Of a stretch of DNA of 64,000 bases, positions 1 through 10,899 are shown in pieces (within the stretch, counting starts at the first letter, position 1; the number at the start of each line of letters is the position of its first letter). The position numbers and the translations under genes are program-made. Below the pieces are notes generated by a model. That model saw only the letters and a list, made by a program, of their open reading frames with translations. It made no database searches and had not been told where the DNA came from. Source of the stretch: Sphagnum magellanicum (lineage: Eukaryota > Streptophyta > Sphagnopsida > Sphagnales > Sphagnaceae); assembly GCA_021904315.1 (NCBI GenBank), contig CM038916.1, positions 2,728,001-2,792,000 of the forward strand. Direction: 5' to 3'.

Positions 1-1570
1 ACAAAAAAGCTCCCATAAAAAATATTTTTAAAGGTGACCATTGTATTAATGTCAGTGAAACCATTAAACAATAATGGTTGCAATCATATGATTGAGATTA
101 TGGGTATAGATAATTGCTCTAGGGCCAACAATCTAAGGTATACAGAAATCTAGGGGGTCCTAAGTTCCAATCCCATATTCAAAAGCAGACTTGTGGACTA
201 AAATGAAATGTTTTTGAGATTTCTTTCACCCTACTCCATTCCTCATCAAACACTTAATGAAAACATGTAGGAAAAACCTCTAATTTCTTCAAAGTATCTT
301 ATACAACTCAATTTCCAAAGAATTCAATTGCTAGATTTGAAAATTTTATCTTGACCAAAAGACAACATGAGAGCTTTCTCTTGGATAACAAAACTATTTA
401 TGCCTTCATAGTTGATTATCTGTAGGGAAGTCAAAGAATATGCAACCAAACATTAAAGAGGGCAATTGCATGAACATAGAAACAATCATGCCAAAATGTT
501 GCATCCACAATTGGGTCTCTAACATCAATCACTTCTCCAGTTGCTTCAATTGCATAAGTATAGTTTTTCCTTTCTTCCAAAGCACCCTTTGCTTCTTGAA
601 GAAACTCATTGCATCAAATTCAACTCCCATTTCCCCTCCCCTTTCATTTGAGCAACATAAGCCCATAAATCAAATCTAGCTCATCATAAAAATAAAAAAA
701 CTATACTTTTAGCAATACTAGCAACAACATTCACAACAAAGATAACAATCCATCATCCATTGCAAAATAAAAAACAAAATAGACAAACATAAAAAAACAA
801 AAAAACCTATTTGTCCATATTGGAGCTATGCAATTCTCAATAACAAACATTTGATGATGTTTTGTTTCTACGTCTAGATTTTCTAAGGCACTTCAAACGC
901 CTACAAATTAAAAAAGAAAAGAAAAATTAAACACAATCAAACTCTCAACTAATTTTGACAAACATACTAGTTCCTAAAGTCTCATAGATCAAGATCAAAT
1001 TTCTTTAATATTTCAAACACTTTCCAAGGAAATCTTCAATTTATAAATTAAAAAATATATCTTTCACAACGTGTATAGAAGTTGCCCTACAATAGGAGAT
1101 AGTCTCCACATTTTTCAAACAAAAAATACCTTTTTGGGATATTTCAATGGAACATTGGGATATTTTGAGCTAAAGCAGTGTAGGTGAAAAAATCTCTTGA
1201 TTGTGTGTAGAAGGAATACTACATCAGAAAATTGGTAGTGAAGATGTTGAATACAATGAGCATTTTGAGGATGCAATGACAAAAGAAGAACAATGAATCG
1301 TGAGTCAATTTTTGAACTATTTGAGTCTAGACATATTTGTAGTGTCATGAATATGTAGTTGTTCTTAGTAAGGAAGCTTTTTCCAAGTATTTCAACCTGT
1401 CTCATACACGAAATACACATAACCATCCAACTTGTTCCCCCTTATTTTCTCTCTTTCCATCTAGTTCAAGTTTTAGGATTTAAATTCAAGCACTTTTGGT
1501 TGTGTTACAATTAGTGGGGAAATTTTTCTCAACGTCGGTCAATTAGGGCTTGATATGTTTTGCACATACA
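1..1570. other. AT-rich spacer, no gene recognised
   Basis: No convincing coding region is visible. Short open frames at 440-679 (+) and 1115-1426 (-) have no recognisable motif and fall in AT-rich, low-complexity DNA. A B-box-like string near 163-175 hints at a decayed tRNA-derived repeat but cannot be supported. Confidence 0.5.
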
Positions 1571-1850
1571 TTTATTTTTTTCATCACCTTTTTACTTTTA
1601 GCTCCTGTAGAATGCTAATAGTCTTGATGCTTATGTTCTTTATCTCCTTTCTACTCTCAGGTATTATAGAATGCTAGAAGACATGCTTATTTTTTTCATC
1701 ACCTTTCTACTCTTAATTATTATAGAATCAATAATCCTGATGATTATTTATTTCATCACCTTTCTACTCTCAATTACTATAGAATCCCAGTAGTCCTGAT
1801 GATTATTTTTTTCATCACCTTGATATTCTCAACTATTGTAGAATGTTAGA
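1571..1850 (+). repeat. tandem repeat, ~63-bp unit, about 4.5 copies
   Basis: Imperfect tandem copies share the string TTCATCACCTTTCTACTCT, followed by a TATAGAAT block and a CCTGATGATTA block. Copies differ by substitutions and short indels, so the array is old. Confidence 0.7.
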
Positions 1851-3400
1851 AATGAAAGAGAAATCCAATACATAGTGAAATTGAAAATGACCTACATTTT
1901 CAAAAGTAATGAACACTTGTTTTTATTGATAAGAATGTTGCAGAACTTTGAAGTAGAATTATGATTGTCTATGCCATGTGCAAAAGAATTATTTAAGGGA
2001 AGGGAAGGGAAGGTATGAAGGTGGGAAAAAGGGGGTGGGGGGGAAGAAATTAAAATTTTATTTTAAACTTATTTTGAACCCAACCAAACATAATTCTTTT
2101 TCAATTATCATTACTTCTATTTTTTTCCATCTAGAATATGAAAAAAAAATCCACTAAATAATATAAAAAGTTTAATAAACTATATGTTGTAATCAAGTAC
2201 ATAGGTTATATTTACAATCATTATTTCAGGTTATAGTAATTTATAATATTTTGTTTATTGTTGCAAGTTCCAACAAACAAATTCCTAAAAAAATATTTAA
2301 ATGAACTTAACTTTATGGCATCAACAAGCAAATATCAATTATTCCAAACACTTCAATGGAAAAAGTTGGTTCACTTTCATGATTTTTAAAATATTTAACA
2401 TTATATTGCAAAATATCAAATAATTCTTAATTAAAAAAATTCAAATAAAAATGAATAATTTATTAATAATAAAATTTGAATTTATCAAAAAATTTGCCAA
2501 AAAAATATTAATTATCAACTACTATTTTAATAAGAATCGGATATTATTGAAAATACATATAATCAATATGAAAAACATGACTATCATGTCATAAATATAA
2601 AAGACTTTAAATACGATACTTTGCCACAAGGTGCAAACTAACATAATACTTTGTTCAACCCAAAAACAAAAGAAGCAATATTTGCATTATTCATCAGAAT
2701 TGCATGATTGTGTTGGCTTGGACCCAAACAAAATTACAACAAAGTTTCTTTTGCCAACACACATGCTGAATCGTCATTTTCCATTGTTTTAGATGATTCA
2801 AAGTTCATGAATGAATATAGAAAAAAATATCACAATGGACTAAATATTGGAATAAAAAATGCATAGATTTGACATGGCATGAAAATTGAGAAATATTGTT
2901 TAAATTTTTTTTATTAAAAACAAAAAAATCAACTACAACATCTAGGGTGCTTGAACCAGCATCCAAAAAAACAAAAATTGTTCATGAAAATGAGAGTTTA
3001 GAATTAAAAGAACATCCAGTTTTTGTTCAAGGATTTTCTTAAAGTAGAACCTTCAATCCTGTTTTGGACCTAATTCTTCAAAAGAAATTCTTAATTGGGT
3101 CTAGTTTTACCTATCTACATCTGTAGCCCAAAACTGAAAATTTTGTAGTTACTAGCATCATGCAACCAAAAAAAATTATGACCTATATCAACTACCTCCC
3201 CGGCCCTCCTTCTCCCCTTTTGTTTTTTTTGCATACTTGAGACATGTTAAAAAAATAACAACTAGATGCCTATTGTCACCCCACCTTCCCCATCCCACAC
3301 CAAATTTACTATTCAAAAAATTGCGTACCCAATGTTTTTTTCAAATTAACATGTCTAACCTCAATTGGTATATAAAAAAACAAAATAAAATGAAGAACCA
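1851..3400. other. AT-rich spacer
   Basis: Very AT-rich DNA with a G-run near 2029-2042. I see no exon, RNA gene or element end. Confidence 0.5.
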
Positions 3401-3404
3401 AAAT

Positions 3405-3640
3405 CTATATAAACTAGGTTTGGGGGTCAATTCTGATTCCAGGCAGAGTTCTATCCGAAGGTCAGTTCTCGATTTTGGTTCTGAGGGTGGTTCCAGTTAT
3501 GGTTTCGGAAATTTTTGCTCAAAATTTACAACCAATGGTCCAGGTATCTAGTAACCGGTGTGAGAAATGGAATTGGCCCAAAACCGGAACCGGACAACAC
3601 TGGTCAACATACCTACTCTTTGGTTTCTTTAAGAAAATAG
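3405..3640. repeat. degenerate GGTTCC/AACCGGAACC-rich patch
   Basis: Repeated short blocks of the type GGTTCTGAGG, GGTTCCAGTT and AACCGGAACCGG give a simple-sequence texture. Similar texture recurs at 14.39-14.64 kb. The open frames here (3237-3551, 3475-3807) are best explained by this composition rather than by coding. Confidence 0.4.
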
Positions 3641-3689
3641 TTGGCTATCCAAAAGAAAAAATAAAAAGGACCTTCCTACAAAAAGAAAA

Positions 3690-4892
3690 TTTCAAAAAGT
3701 GTCCTTTTCTTCCTCTTCGTGCTCTTCTGTGCTCTTCTGTCTCTCTTCCTTCATTCCTTCCTTTTCCTCATTCCTCACTGTGTTTTGTTTTGGAGGCTTG
3801 TCCTTAGGGCGCATCCCCGCAAGCTCACACTTCCGCACTTTTTTTTTGGGGCGAAACATCTCTCTCTCACACACACACTCCTCTTTGCAAAACAATGCTC
3901 GTGTACTTGTACTCTTCGTCTTTGCACAGTATTTTGTTATCACACGATATAATCTCTGTACGTGTGTTTTTATGGCCGCGGTTGGTGTCGCTCTGTCTGT
4001 GGCTTTGCAGTGTGAAAATATATAATCCTACATTCCCTTTAAATCTTTCTCTACAAGTGTTTTTTTCTCTTCTGGTCGAGCCATCTCTGGTTTTCAGTTG
4101 TTTTTTTTCAGTCTTGTAGGAGAAGTGTTGCATGCCCCCCTGGAATTAGTGTTTTGGACGTGCAAGTCTTGGAGACGTTCAACGTATTAGCATATATAAA
4201 TTTTTTCTGTGTAGTTTTAGAGATTCTCTGTTTGTTTAGCGAACTGTGTTGTGTTTTCGCTGTCGATTGTGCGTACAAGACAAGCCTCATGTGTTCGTAA
4301 CTTGCTCTTTTGGCTTTGACCCGTTGCTTGGACAGGCGAAGAAGCTGCTAAGCTCGTTCATGTTGTGTATAGGCGAGCTGCACTGGTGGTGTTGTAGATA
4401 GACAAAGATATTCATATGTTTTAAGCTCTAATGTTGTTGTACATATGTATACACCTACTACTTCTCAGTTGCAAAACGAAATCTCATGTGCTCACACTCC
4501 CGGGAGATATAAACAGTCATGCAACAGCTTGCCTACGATCTCCCTTTCTTTGTCTGTTGAGACGGTTCCTTAGTTAATGTCCTAAGGCTTTGTTTCTGTT
4601 GTTTTTCCAGGTATTAAGTTGCAACTCACGAGAGCTTGACCTCGTCCTACAGCAACAACCCTTTTGCTCCAAAGTCGTTTTTTACGGTCTCTGTCTCTCG
4701 TCTCTCCCACTCTTTCTCTCTCTCCTCCCTCTCTGTGCTTGTACTTTCTTTGTTGCATTCTAGAGCCCAATTCCAAAGTCGTAGGGTTTTTAAGGGTTTC
4801 GGCCCCAATTTATAGTTTTGCTTTTTTCTGAGAGAGAGAGAGAGAGACCAAGTTCGACATTCACTACTCCCCTTTGTTTTGTTGAGAGGAAT
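3690..4892 (+). promoter_or_regulatory. putative promoter and CT-rich 5' leader of the plus-strand locus
   Basis: The stretch changes abruptly from AT-rich spacer to CT-rich plus-strand sequence (TCTTCCTC, CTCTCTCTC and CACACACAC runs) with more CpG, as is usual for plant leaders. A TATATAAA box lies at 4193-4200, followed by pyrimidine-rich sequence. A TTTTTCCAG splice-acceptor-like site is near 4610, so the leader may contain an intron. A GAGA run is at 4831-4848. The leader role is inferred from composition and from the CpG-rich ORFs that follow. Confidence 0.3.
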
Positions 4893-4951
4893 ATGGCAGC
4901 GACGACTACGTATGAAATCAAGTCAGGACTCCTTAATAAGCACATGATGAT

Positions 4952-5326
4952 ATGTTGATATGTATTTGTGGTGTTGGGATTATTTGGCTGACAAGAAGAA
5001 GGTTTTGGATTTCAGGTCACCTGTTGCTGGACTTAGGAGAAAATCGAGAGGAGTTGAGAGGATCCTCGGATACGGTTGCAAAATTGCAGCTATATTACTT
5101 TCGAATACTTCCTTTACACACACAGGAAATTATGCCTCCACGACGTGGATGAAAAGAGGAGCTGCCTCTCCCTTTCAAGTACTGCATGATCGACAAGCTT
5201 GCCCGGCAACGTCGAAATGATGACGTGCGACGCCGTCGCCCGAGTGCGGATTATAATATAGTAGGCTCTTATAACCTGCAGCCGGAAAGAAGACAACTCT
5301 TCGCAGGACAAGCTCCTCGAGTTTAG
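4952..5326 (+). pseudogene. unrecognised CpG-rich coding remnant with one internal TGA
   Basis: One reading frame is open across this stretch except for a single TGA at 5150-5152. It would encode about 124 residues. The C-terminal part after the stop is arginine-rich (LARQRRNDD followed by VRRRR) and ends at TAG 5324-5326. A short frame beginning with ATG at 4893 (21 codons) lies just upstream and could be a separate first exon. CpG density is clearly higher than in the flanks, which supports past coding or a young origin. I do not recognise a domain. It may belong to the same split gene as the repeat ORF at 5380, or the TGA may lie in an intron. Confidence 0.25.
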
Positions 5327-5379
5327 TGCTCGAATATTCCCGTATTCCACCCCGACCAGCTGCAGATGGTTAGTAACAG

Positions 5380-6567
5380 ATGGTTAGTAACAATATGATT
5401 CCACAATACCATCTGCCCTTCCCGCCTACTATGAGGCTTCATCTTGACCTGAATGCCACTCAGGCGGCTAATAGCAGTGAAGACTTAGTTGCAGACTTTA
5501 GAGGATCGGAGAGCTCTCTCGAAGTGCAGTCGGCTTCTACCCATGGAGAGGTTGTCGCGGTAGCCCCCTTATCGGAGAGCGAGCTCGAATTGCATTTGGC
5601 CTCGACCCATAGAGAGGATGTCGTTGCCTGCTTCGGTAAAAACTCAGTTGCAGTGAGAAACTTTGTTATCCAGCTTCATGAGGAAGCCGCATCCGAGAGC
5701 TCTTTCGAATTACAGTTGGCCTATAGCGATCGAAAGGTTCCAGTCGCCAGGGGCATCAATATAAACACAGTTACTGCAGAAAGAAACTTTGTTGTCCAGC
5801 TTTATGAGGCGGCCGGATCGGAGATCTCTCTCGAACTGCACTTGGCCTCATCTCATACCCATCAAGAGCTGGTTGTCGCAGTCGACGTCGATATACATCC
5901 AGTTGCAGCAGCAGCAGAGAGAAACTTTCTTGTCCAGCCTCATGAGGTAGCCGGATCAGAGAGCTCTCTCAAAGCTGTGCAGGCGGCGTCTACCCATCAA
6001 GAAATTGTCACGGCCAGCATCGATACAATCTTTGTTGTCTAGCTTCATGAGACGACCGGATCGGAGAGCTCTCTCGAAGCTTTCCAGTCGGCCTCAGATA
6101 CCCATCAAGAGGTTGTTGCTGCCCGCATCGATATAAATACAGTTGCAGCAGAAGAGAGCAACTTTGTTGTCCAGCTTCATGAGGCGGCCGGATCGGAGAC
6201 CTCTCTGGAAGTGCAGGCGGCCTCAGCTACCCGTCAAGAGTTGGTCGTAGCCGCTGGCGTTGATATACATACAGTTGCAGCAGCAGCAGGGAGAAACTTT
6301 GTTGTCACCCAGCTTCATGAGGCCTCGCGCGAACCCAAGGTGGGACTAATGGCTGACCTCATGAATCCGGCAGAAGAAGAAGCTGTAGTAGCTCCAACCA
6401 CCAGGGTGCTGGAAAGCTTGGAAGCATCCTTAATCCATATGAATCCTGAGGCTGCATCACCCCATGATCATGTGGATGAACCAGCAGAAGAAGAACATGA
6501 ACAACAGTTGTTGCGTGTTGCGGGCTGCAGCGCCTGTCAATCTCATCAACTCTCCTGCAGCTCATAG
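5380..6567 (+). CDS. tandem-repeat protein with LxLxL (EAR-like) motifs, broken by one amber codon
   Basis: The frame from ATG 5380 runs to TAG 6040-6042 (220 residues) and continues open in the same frame to 6567, so about 394 residues are interrupted by a single stop. The sequence is built from six or seven degenerate units of ~126 bp. Each has a GSESSLE block, a THQE-VV block, a D-I-T-VAA block and an RNFVVQLHE block. The stop replaces the Gln of the conserved VQLHE block, so CAG to TAG is the simplest explanation. LxLxL strings occur at residues 20-24 (LHLDL), 69-73 (LELHL) and 151-155 (LELHL). Such strings match the EAR repression motif of plant transcriptional repressors, but short motifs in a repetitive protein can arise by chance. 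No DNA-binding domain is seen. The start is the first ATG; upstream exons are possible. Function unknown. Confidence 0.45.
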
Positions 6568-6730
6568 ACTTACCCATGAACCATATCATAATACCCATGA
6601 AGTTCATCATCATGATGCGCATCACATCGACAATCCTGTTGCTACAGCAGCAGCTACAGGTAAAAAAATTGTCTTCAAGTCGTCTGGATCTGCATCTAAT
6701 GTCAAACATGCACATGATGAAATGCGGTGA
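6464..6730 (+). CDS. His-rich open frame, possible continuation of the repeat gene
   Basis: An 88-codon frame overlaps the 3' end of the repeat ORF in another phase. It contains a histidine-rich stretch (HEPYHNTHEVHHHDAHH), then an alanine run. A donor-like site (CAG followed by GTAAAA) is at about 6660. If real it would be the next exon, joined by splicing or frameshift to the frame ending at 6567. There is no recognised domain, and it could equally be a composition-driven open frame. Confidence 0.2.
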   Translation: MIMWMNQQKKNMNNSCCVLRAAAPVNLINSPAAHRLTHEPYHNTHEVHHHDAHHIDNPVATAAATGKKIVFKSSGSASNVKHAHDEMR

Positions 6731-6867
6731 CTGACGATCTCATGCATGTGCACTTCCTGTATGCATGCATACACTCACATACTTAAGAATCAATTCTGAG
6801 TCTGCAGCAAGTCCATTGAATCATGTTTTAAGTTCTTGATCCCTTTTTTCTGCAATGTGCTATCCAG

Positions 6868-7016
6868 GATCACCGCAACGAAAAGCAGCCGCGGAAGTCC
6901 ATCATGTGTCCAAGGCACAGCAGGCACATGAGCGCTGCATAAGATCCATGATCCCCTTGAGAACCAAATGCTCTGCCACAAGACCACGTCCAGCTCCAAG
7001 AGCAAATTCCATTGAG
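6868..7016 (+). CDS. candidate internal exon of the unrecognised plus-strand locus
   Basis: The block is bounded by an acceptor (TATCCAG, 6861-6867) and a donor (GAG then GTAATT, 7017). One phase is open throughout and encodes an Arg/Ala/Pro-rich segment containing KAAAEVHHVSKAQQAHE. It is more CpG-rich than its flanks. The exon call rests on splice-like borders and composition only; product unknown. Confidence 0.3.
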
Positions 7017-8082
7017 GTAATTAGAGCTCTACCAGATCAGCTCTCTTAGCAAAAATCAGAAATGCAAAATTGCACCACTGCTGCAGAAACAGATCTAGTT
7101 TCTCCCCAGCACAAAAACTTCACCTGTTACAAAATCAGAAGGAAGAATATAGCTCTTGGATCATCAATAATTACCCTGGAATGAACAGCTATAATTATGT
7201 TATGTTTAAGTAACTATCATTGTAATTAGGATAAATACTTAATTATTGTATCATGTGTTCACCACTACAAGTGCAGACCTATTACAATTACACAATTTAT
7301 ATCCAGAATTAGGATTACAATGTCATACAAATGTGGATGTGATGAAATTAGGATGCTTATAATAGTCATGCAGAAATGATGTTTTCTGGGAAATTTTTTT
7401 TTTTGGGACTGGTGTGAGATGTCTTTGAAATTTTATGACCTGCAGCTCAGCAGCAGCAAGTAGTACTAGGTTTTACAGAAGCTTCAAAGTCAAGAAATTA
7501 TGTCAAGACATCAAATGCACTGAAAACTTATTAAGATGTTGTAAGCAGACTTGCAGAAATTAGTAAAATTAGTTATATATGGATTATTATCCAAGAGCTT
7601 GACAGCTTGATAATATATATAACTCACGATGTTTAATCCATAGTACATAACTGTGTTCCAAAAAAAGAGTAGTTAATAACTTGTCTTCTGCTTATATATG
7701 CACCTAGCTACCTGCATGTGCAAACTCCACCCACAAGAAATTTCAGTTGAGATTTGGAAAATCAAATGATTAAGATTTCAAGAGTCACCCATCAATAAAA
7801 ATTAATTAGGAGATGTCATTTAACAAGTTTTTTAGTCAAGTAAGTGTGTGATTATTGATAAATTATTTTACTGATCACCTTTGTGTATAAAAGGACTTCT
7901 TGATCAGCTTCAAGTGCAACTAGGAAATTAGGAATTCGGAAGGCAAGAATAAGGTACCACTGTACTTCCTTGTCCATGCCTTCTAATCAAATACTGCCAT
8001 TTTCAATCCACCACCTTTCCTTCCTTCAGTTCTTATACATGGGAACTGTATGATTGTTGTTTCTCATTTTCCACAAGTTCAG
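7017..8082. other. intron-like AT-rich stretch
   Basis: AT-rich sequence between exon candidates. No ORF, RNA gene or element end was recognised. It would be intronic if the flanking exon candidates belong to one gene. Confidence 0.35.
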
Positions 8083-8209
8083 ACTTAGCACTATTGGACC
8101 TACATTCATAGACAAAAGAGGCAGAAAGGCATCATCTGATCACAGTGAAAAGACTTGCAAAGACCTGAGCTTCTCAAGAAGATCTTTTCAAGATGTATGG
8201 GAATGCAAG
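8083..8209 (+). CDS. candidate exon, unrecognised
   Basis: It begins after a TTCAG acceptor and stays open in one phase, encoding a basic/serine-rich segment including FIDKRGRKASSDHSEKTC. Possible donors are GTATGG at 8195 and GTGTAG at 8209. Support is weak: borders and one open phase only. Confidence 0.2.
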
Positions 8210-8260
8210 TGTAGCTGCTCATGATCTACTACTTGTTACCATACATATTATTATTATATA

Positions 8261-8284
8261 TGTGTGTGTGTGTGTGTGTGTGTG
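8261..8284. repeat. (TG)12 microsatellite
   Basis: Perfect dinucleotide run directly downstream of an AT-rich TTATTATTATATA tract. Confidence 0.95.
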
Positions 8285-8456
8285 GAGATTGCTGATGAAT
8301 TGGTGACTGCATTCAACTGATCATGAACCAAACTTCCACCCTAAGAGATCATACAGTTAATTTAGCTCAAAATTCAGACTTGATTTTTTCATTCTGTCAA
8401 GCAAAATAATTTCTAACAGCTGATCATGGGTCGCAATTTATACTGTGGAGGTGCAG

Positions 8457-8532
8457 GTTGAGGAAGCTTCAACCAGGATAAACAGGCTGCAGCATGATGA
8501 AATTAGCAGATTGCAGCGAAGTGCTCCATTAG
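8457..8532 (+). CDS. candidate 76-bp exon
   Basis: Bounded by GTGCAG (acceptor, ends 8456) and a strong donor GTGAGT starting at 8533. One phase reads VEEASTRINRLQHDEISRLQ and on to a QRSAPLG end, a short amphipathic, coiled-coil-like stretch. Family unknown. Confidence 0.35.
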
Positions 8533-8740
8533 GTGAGTTATCAGCATTCCAGATCTGTGGCCCAATCTGCATGTTTCAATATTTTATAGCTCTTGAAAAT
8601 GCTTTAATAGTAGCTTGGAATCCAAGTTTGAGATCTGCACTTGGCTCATGAATATTTTCTCTTCTCAAATCCTCAACTAAAATTTCTACTTTCGTTATAA
8701 TTACTTGAGTTCTAGCTTGTATTATAAGTTTGAAAATCAG

Positions 8741-9345
8741 CAGTTTGCAGGTTTTGGAGTTCTAGCTTCTTGTATGCACATATTTATTAGAAGTTTGTGA
8801 ACCTTTTTTCTTCCAGTTCAAATTCTAAGTTGTTCTTGCCAGAACAATTGCTTAGACTTTTGATAAATGTTCTGATCATATCCAAAAGGTTTCAAGATCC
8901 AAAGGGGTCTGATCCAAAACAGAAATTGCATGATGAAACTATCTCTGCATGTCCATAAATGACATATATAATAAATTCCTGAACATCAGAGTTCATGTGA
9001 CTACTATCATGATCATGGCATCATGTCATTCATCATGTTTATCCTGATTGGGTTTGCTATTTTTTGCAGCTTCACACTTAAACAAATCCAGGAGGAGACC
9101 AAGAGTAAAATTTCTTATGAACTGTGGTACTCCTAATCTCTCAGTAGAAGGATAGACTATGGTTCAGAAGATAGTGCAAAGGTGGATCCTGACTGGCAAT
9201 ACTCCTGTCGCAGGATTGAAATCATCAGCTAAAAGGTTGAAGGTACAACAACATGAAGGTATAATACAAAAGCTTTGTTCCCTGAGAAACCATGTGATGT
9301 AATTTGGCACCGTCTCATGCATCTGCAAGATATCTTGTCAAGCTT
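8741..9345 (+). repeat. left arm of an inverted gene-fragment duplication
   Basis: This segment aligns, with substitutions and small indels, to the reverse complement of about 10,900-11,515. Shared landmarks in order are GCAGGTTTTGGAGTTCTAGC, a CCAAAAGGTTTCA-GATCCAAA-GGGTCTGATCC block, the AGGAGGA-ACCAAG exon block and CAACATGAAGGTATAATA. The homology covers an intron-like part and an exon-like part, so genomic DNA rather than a processed transcript was copied. Confidence 0.75.
9070..9258 (+). pseudogene. decayed exon copy inside the left inverted arm
   Basis: A TTTTTGCAG acceptor precedes 9070 and an AAG/GTATAA donor follows 9258. The translation starts with a basic stretch (NKSRRRPRVKFLMNCG), close to that of the inverted copy (NRSRRKPSVKFLLNCG). 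Relative to that copy it carries an in-frame TAG after SVEG and a 1-bp deletion, so this copy is the broken one unless splicing avoids the lesions. Domain not recognised. Confidence 0.4.
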
Positions 9346-9401
9346 CTTGATGCATTGGAATCACTACTTTTTCATTTTTTCTTGTATGATCTGAAGACTC
9401 T

Positions 9402-9977
9402 GTGCTTAAACACACAACAGTCCCAAGTAGTCTGCCAAGGGAGGGAGAAATTTTTTGCACAACCAACAGAAGATCAATATGGACTAGGAGGAGGGTGAGA
9501 TCTTCAAAATGTGCAGCAGGGCCTGCAAGTATAGAAGTAGCTGCTGCTCATCATCAAGCTCGAAGTTCAACAGACTTCCTATTACAGCTTCTAGCAGTTT
9601 ATGAGGCACCACGTGCTGCAAAGGATGATGCAGCTGCAATTCTAGCTCCCCCCAATATCACTGCTGCAGCTGCAAAACCACCTTCCAGCAATTCAGCATC
9701 AATGGATGATGAGGATGATGATGGACCTGCTGCAGGAGCTGCAACACTACATCGTACCTATAGCAGACCCAAAAATGTGTGCAGAAAAACCTTTGTGAAC
9801 TACAACAGCTCTTCTTCTTATTATATGTCTAGCAAGTCACATGATCTAGCTGCTGGGTCGAGTACAAGAGCAGCTCGACTTCCTCCTTACCCATATGTGA
9901 GGGAGCCATCAATTGCACCCTTACAACACCCATTGTCAGGAGCAGGTCGAAGATCAAAGAAGCAAGCTGACAACTGA
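9402..9977 (+). CDS. Ala/Ser-rich open frame of unknown function
   Basis: A 191-codon frame with an alanine-rich middle (ILAPPNITAAAAKPP), an acidic run (MDDEDDDGPAAG) and a serine/tyrosine-rich tail (NYNSSSSYYMSSKSH) ending at TGA near 9975. It lies just 3' of the left inverted arm and on the same strand as the exon candidates, so it may be the terminal exon of that locus. The true start is uncertain because a splice acceptor rather than an ATG may open it. No domain is recognised and the sequence looks disordered. Confidence 0.35.
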   Translation: MLKHTTVPSSLPREGEIFCTTNRRSIWTRRRVRSSKCAAGPASIEVAAAHHQARSSTDFLLQLLAVYEAPRAAKDDAAAILAPPNITAAAAKPPSSNSASMDDEDDDGPAAGAATLHRTYSRPKNVCRKTFVNYNSSSSYYMSSKSHDLAAGSSTRAARLPPYPYVREPSIAPLQHPLSGAGRRSKKQADN

Positions 9978-10899
9978 GGATGTTGCACGATATTCTGAGA
10001 TCATCCTGCATGCTGAACCCAAAGTTGGAGAACCATCACACCCCAATGTGCAACAACAAAGTTCTTCTGTCAGATTCTTTTGGAAAGTTCTTAGTCTGCT
10101 GTACTCTGAAGATCTTCTATTTCACAACCCAAAAAAACATTTCTCTACCAAATCTGCTGTTGCATGCTGACACTAATGATCATGCTTACAACATCCCATT
10201 TTCCTTACTACACATTCTGCTGCAACATTTGTAAGGTTCGTGATCAATTTGCAAGGCTCTCAGGGATTTAGAGATTCATCTGGAAGCTCCGATCTTGGGT
10301 CTAATAGCTTTCTAATGTGTAGCTCTGCAGTGAATTGATCATACATTTGGGTTCTTAATTAAGAAGCTCTGCTGCAATTGAAACCAATTAGTGTAGTTTT
10401 AGTTGGTGGTGTTATAATTAGTCTGAATTAAGGAGCTGCTAAGTTGCCAATCACCTTGAGCATTATATTTAGCTCTAGAGCCCTCTCTGCCTTGCTAATT
10501 ATATCTGTACAATGAATTAAGCTGCTACAAATTATAATTTACAGGATTTGCAGTACCTTGGCGCCTCATCAATTGCCAGATGTTTCCGTGCAGTGATTGG
10601 GACTTTCTTGAAGTTCCAGCTTGATGACTAGCAGGAACTACTTTTGTAATTCCAAACCTGCTGCACGTCTTGATCTCGCCCTCCTCCTGGTCCTTATGGA
10701 TCTTCTGTTGGTTATGCAATGAGTCCCCCCCCTTAGGTAGACTGCTTGGGATTGCTGTGTTTTCAAGCGTAGAGTCCGCAGATTAGACCTGGGAAAAAAG
10801 AAATAGTTATTACTTGAAAAGCCATCGTTAAACCCTAAATCCTAAAATTATAGGAAAGAACAGGAGGAGGTAACAGCATGTGATGATCCTAGGGATGCA
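9978..10899. other. spacer between the inverted arms
   Basis: About 0.9 kb of mixed sequence after the Ala-rich ORF. Short frames at 9980-10234 (+) and 10525-10719 (-) have no recognisable features. It is part of the ~1.6-kb loop between the two inverted arms. Confidence 0.4.

Noticed and set aside
120..190. tRNA-like string (AGTTCCAATCCC) near the start
   Set aside because: Only a B-box-like element; no convincing A box at the right distance and no acceptor-stem pairing.
3237..4290. Cluster of overlapping open frames on both strands at 3.2-4.3 kb
   Set aside because: They follow GGTTCC-rich and CT-rich low-complexity sequence, conflict with one another and show no domain. A leader or promoter is a better reading.
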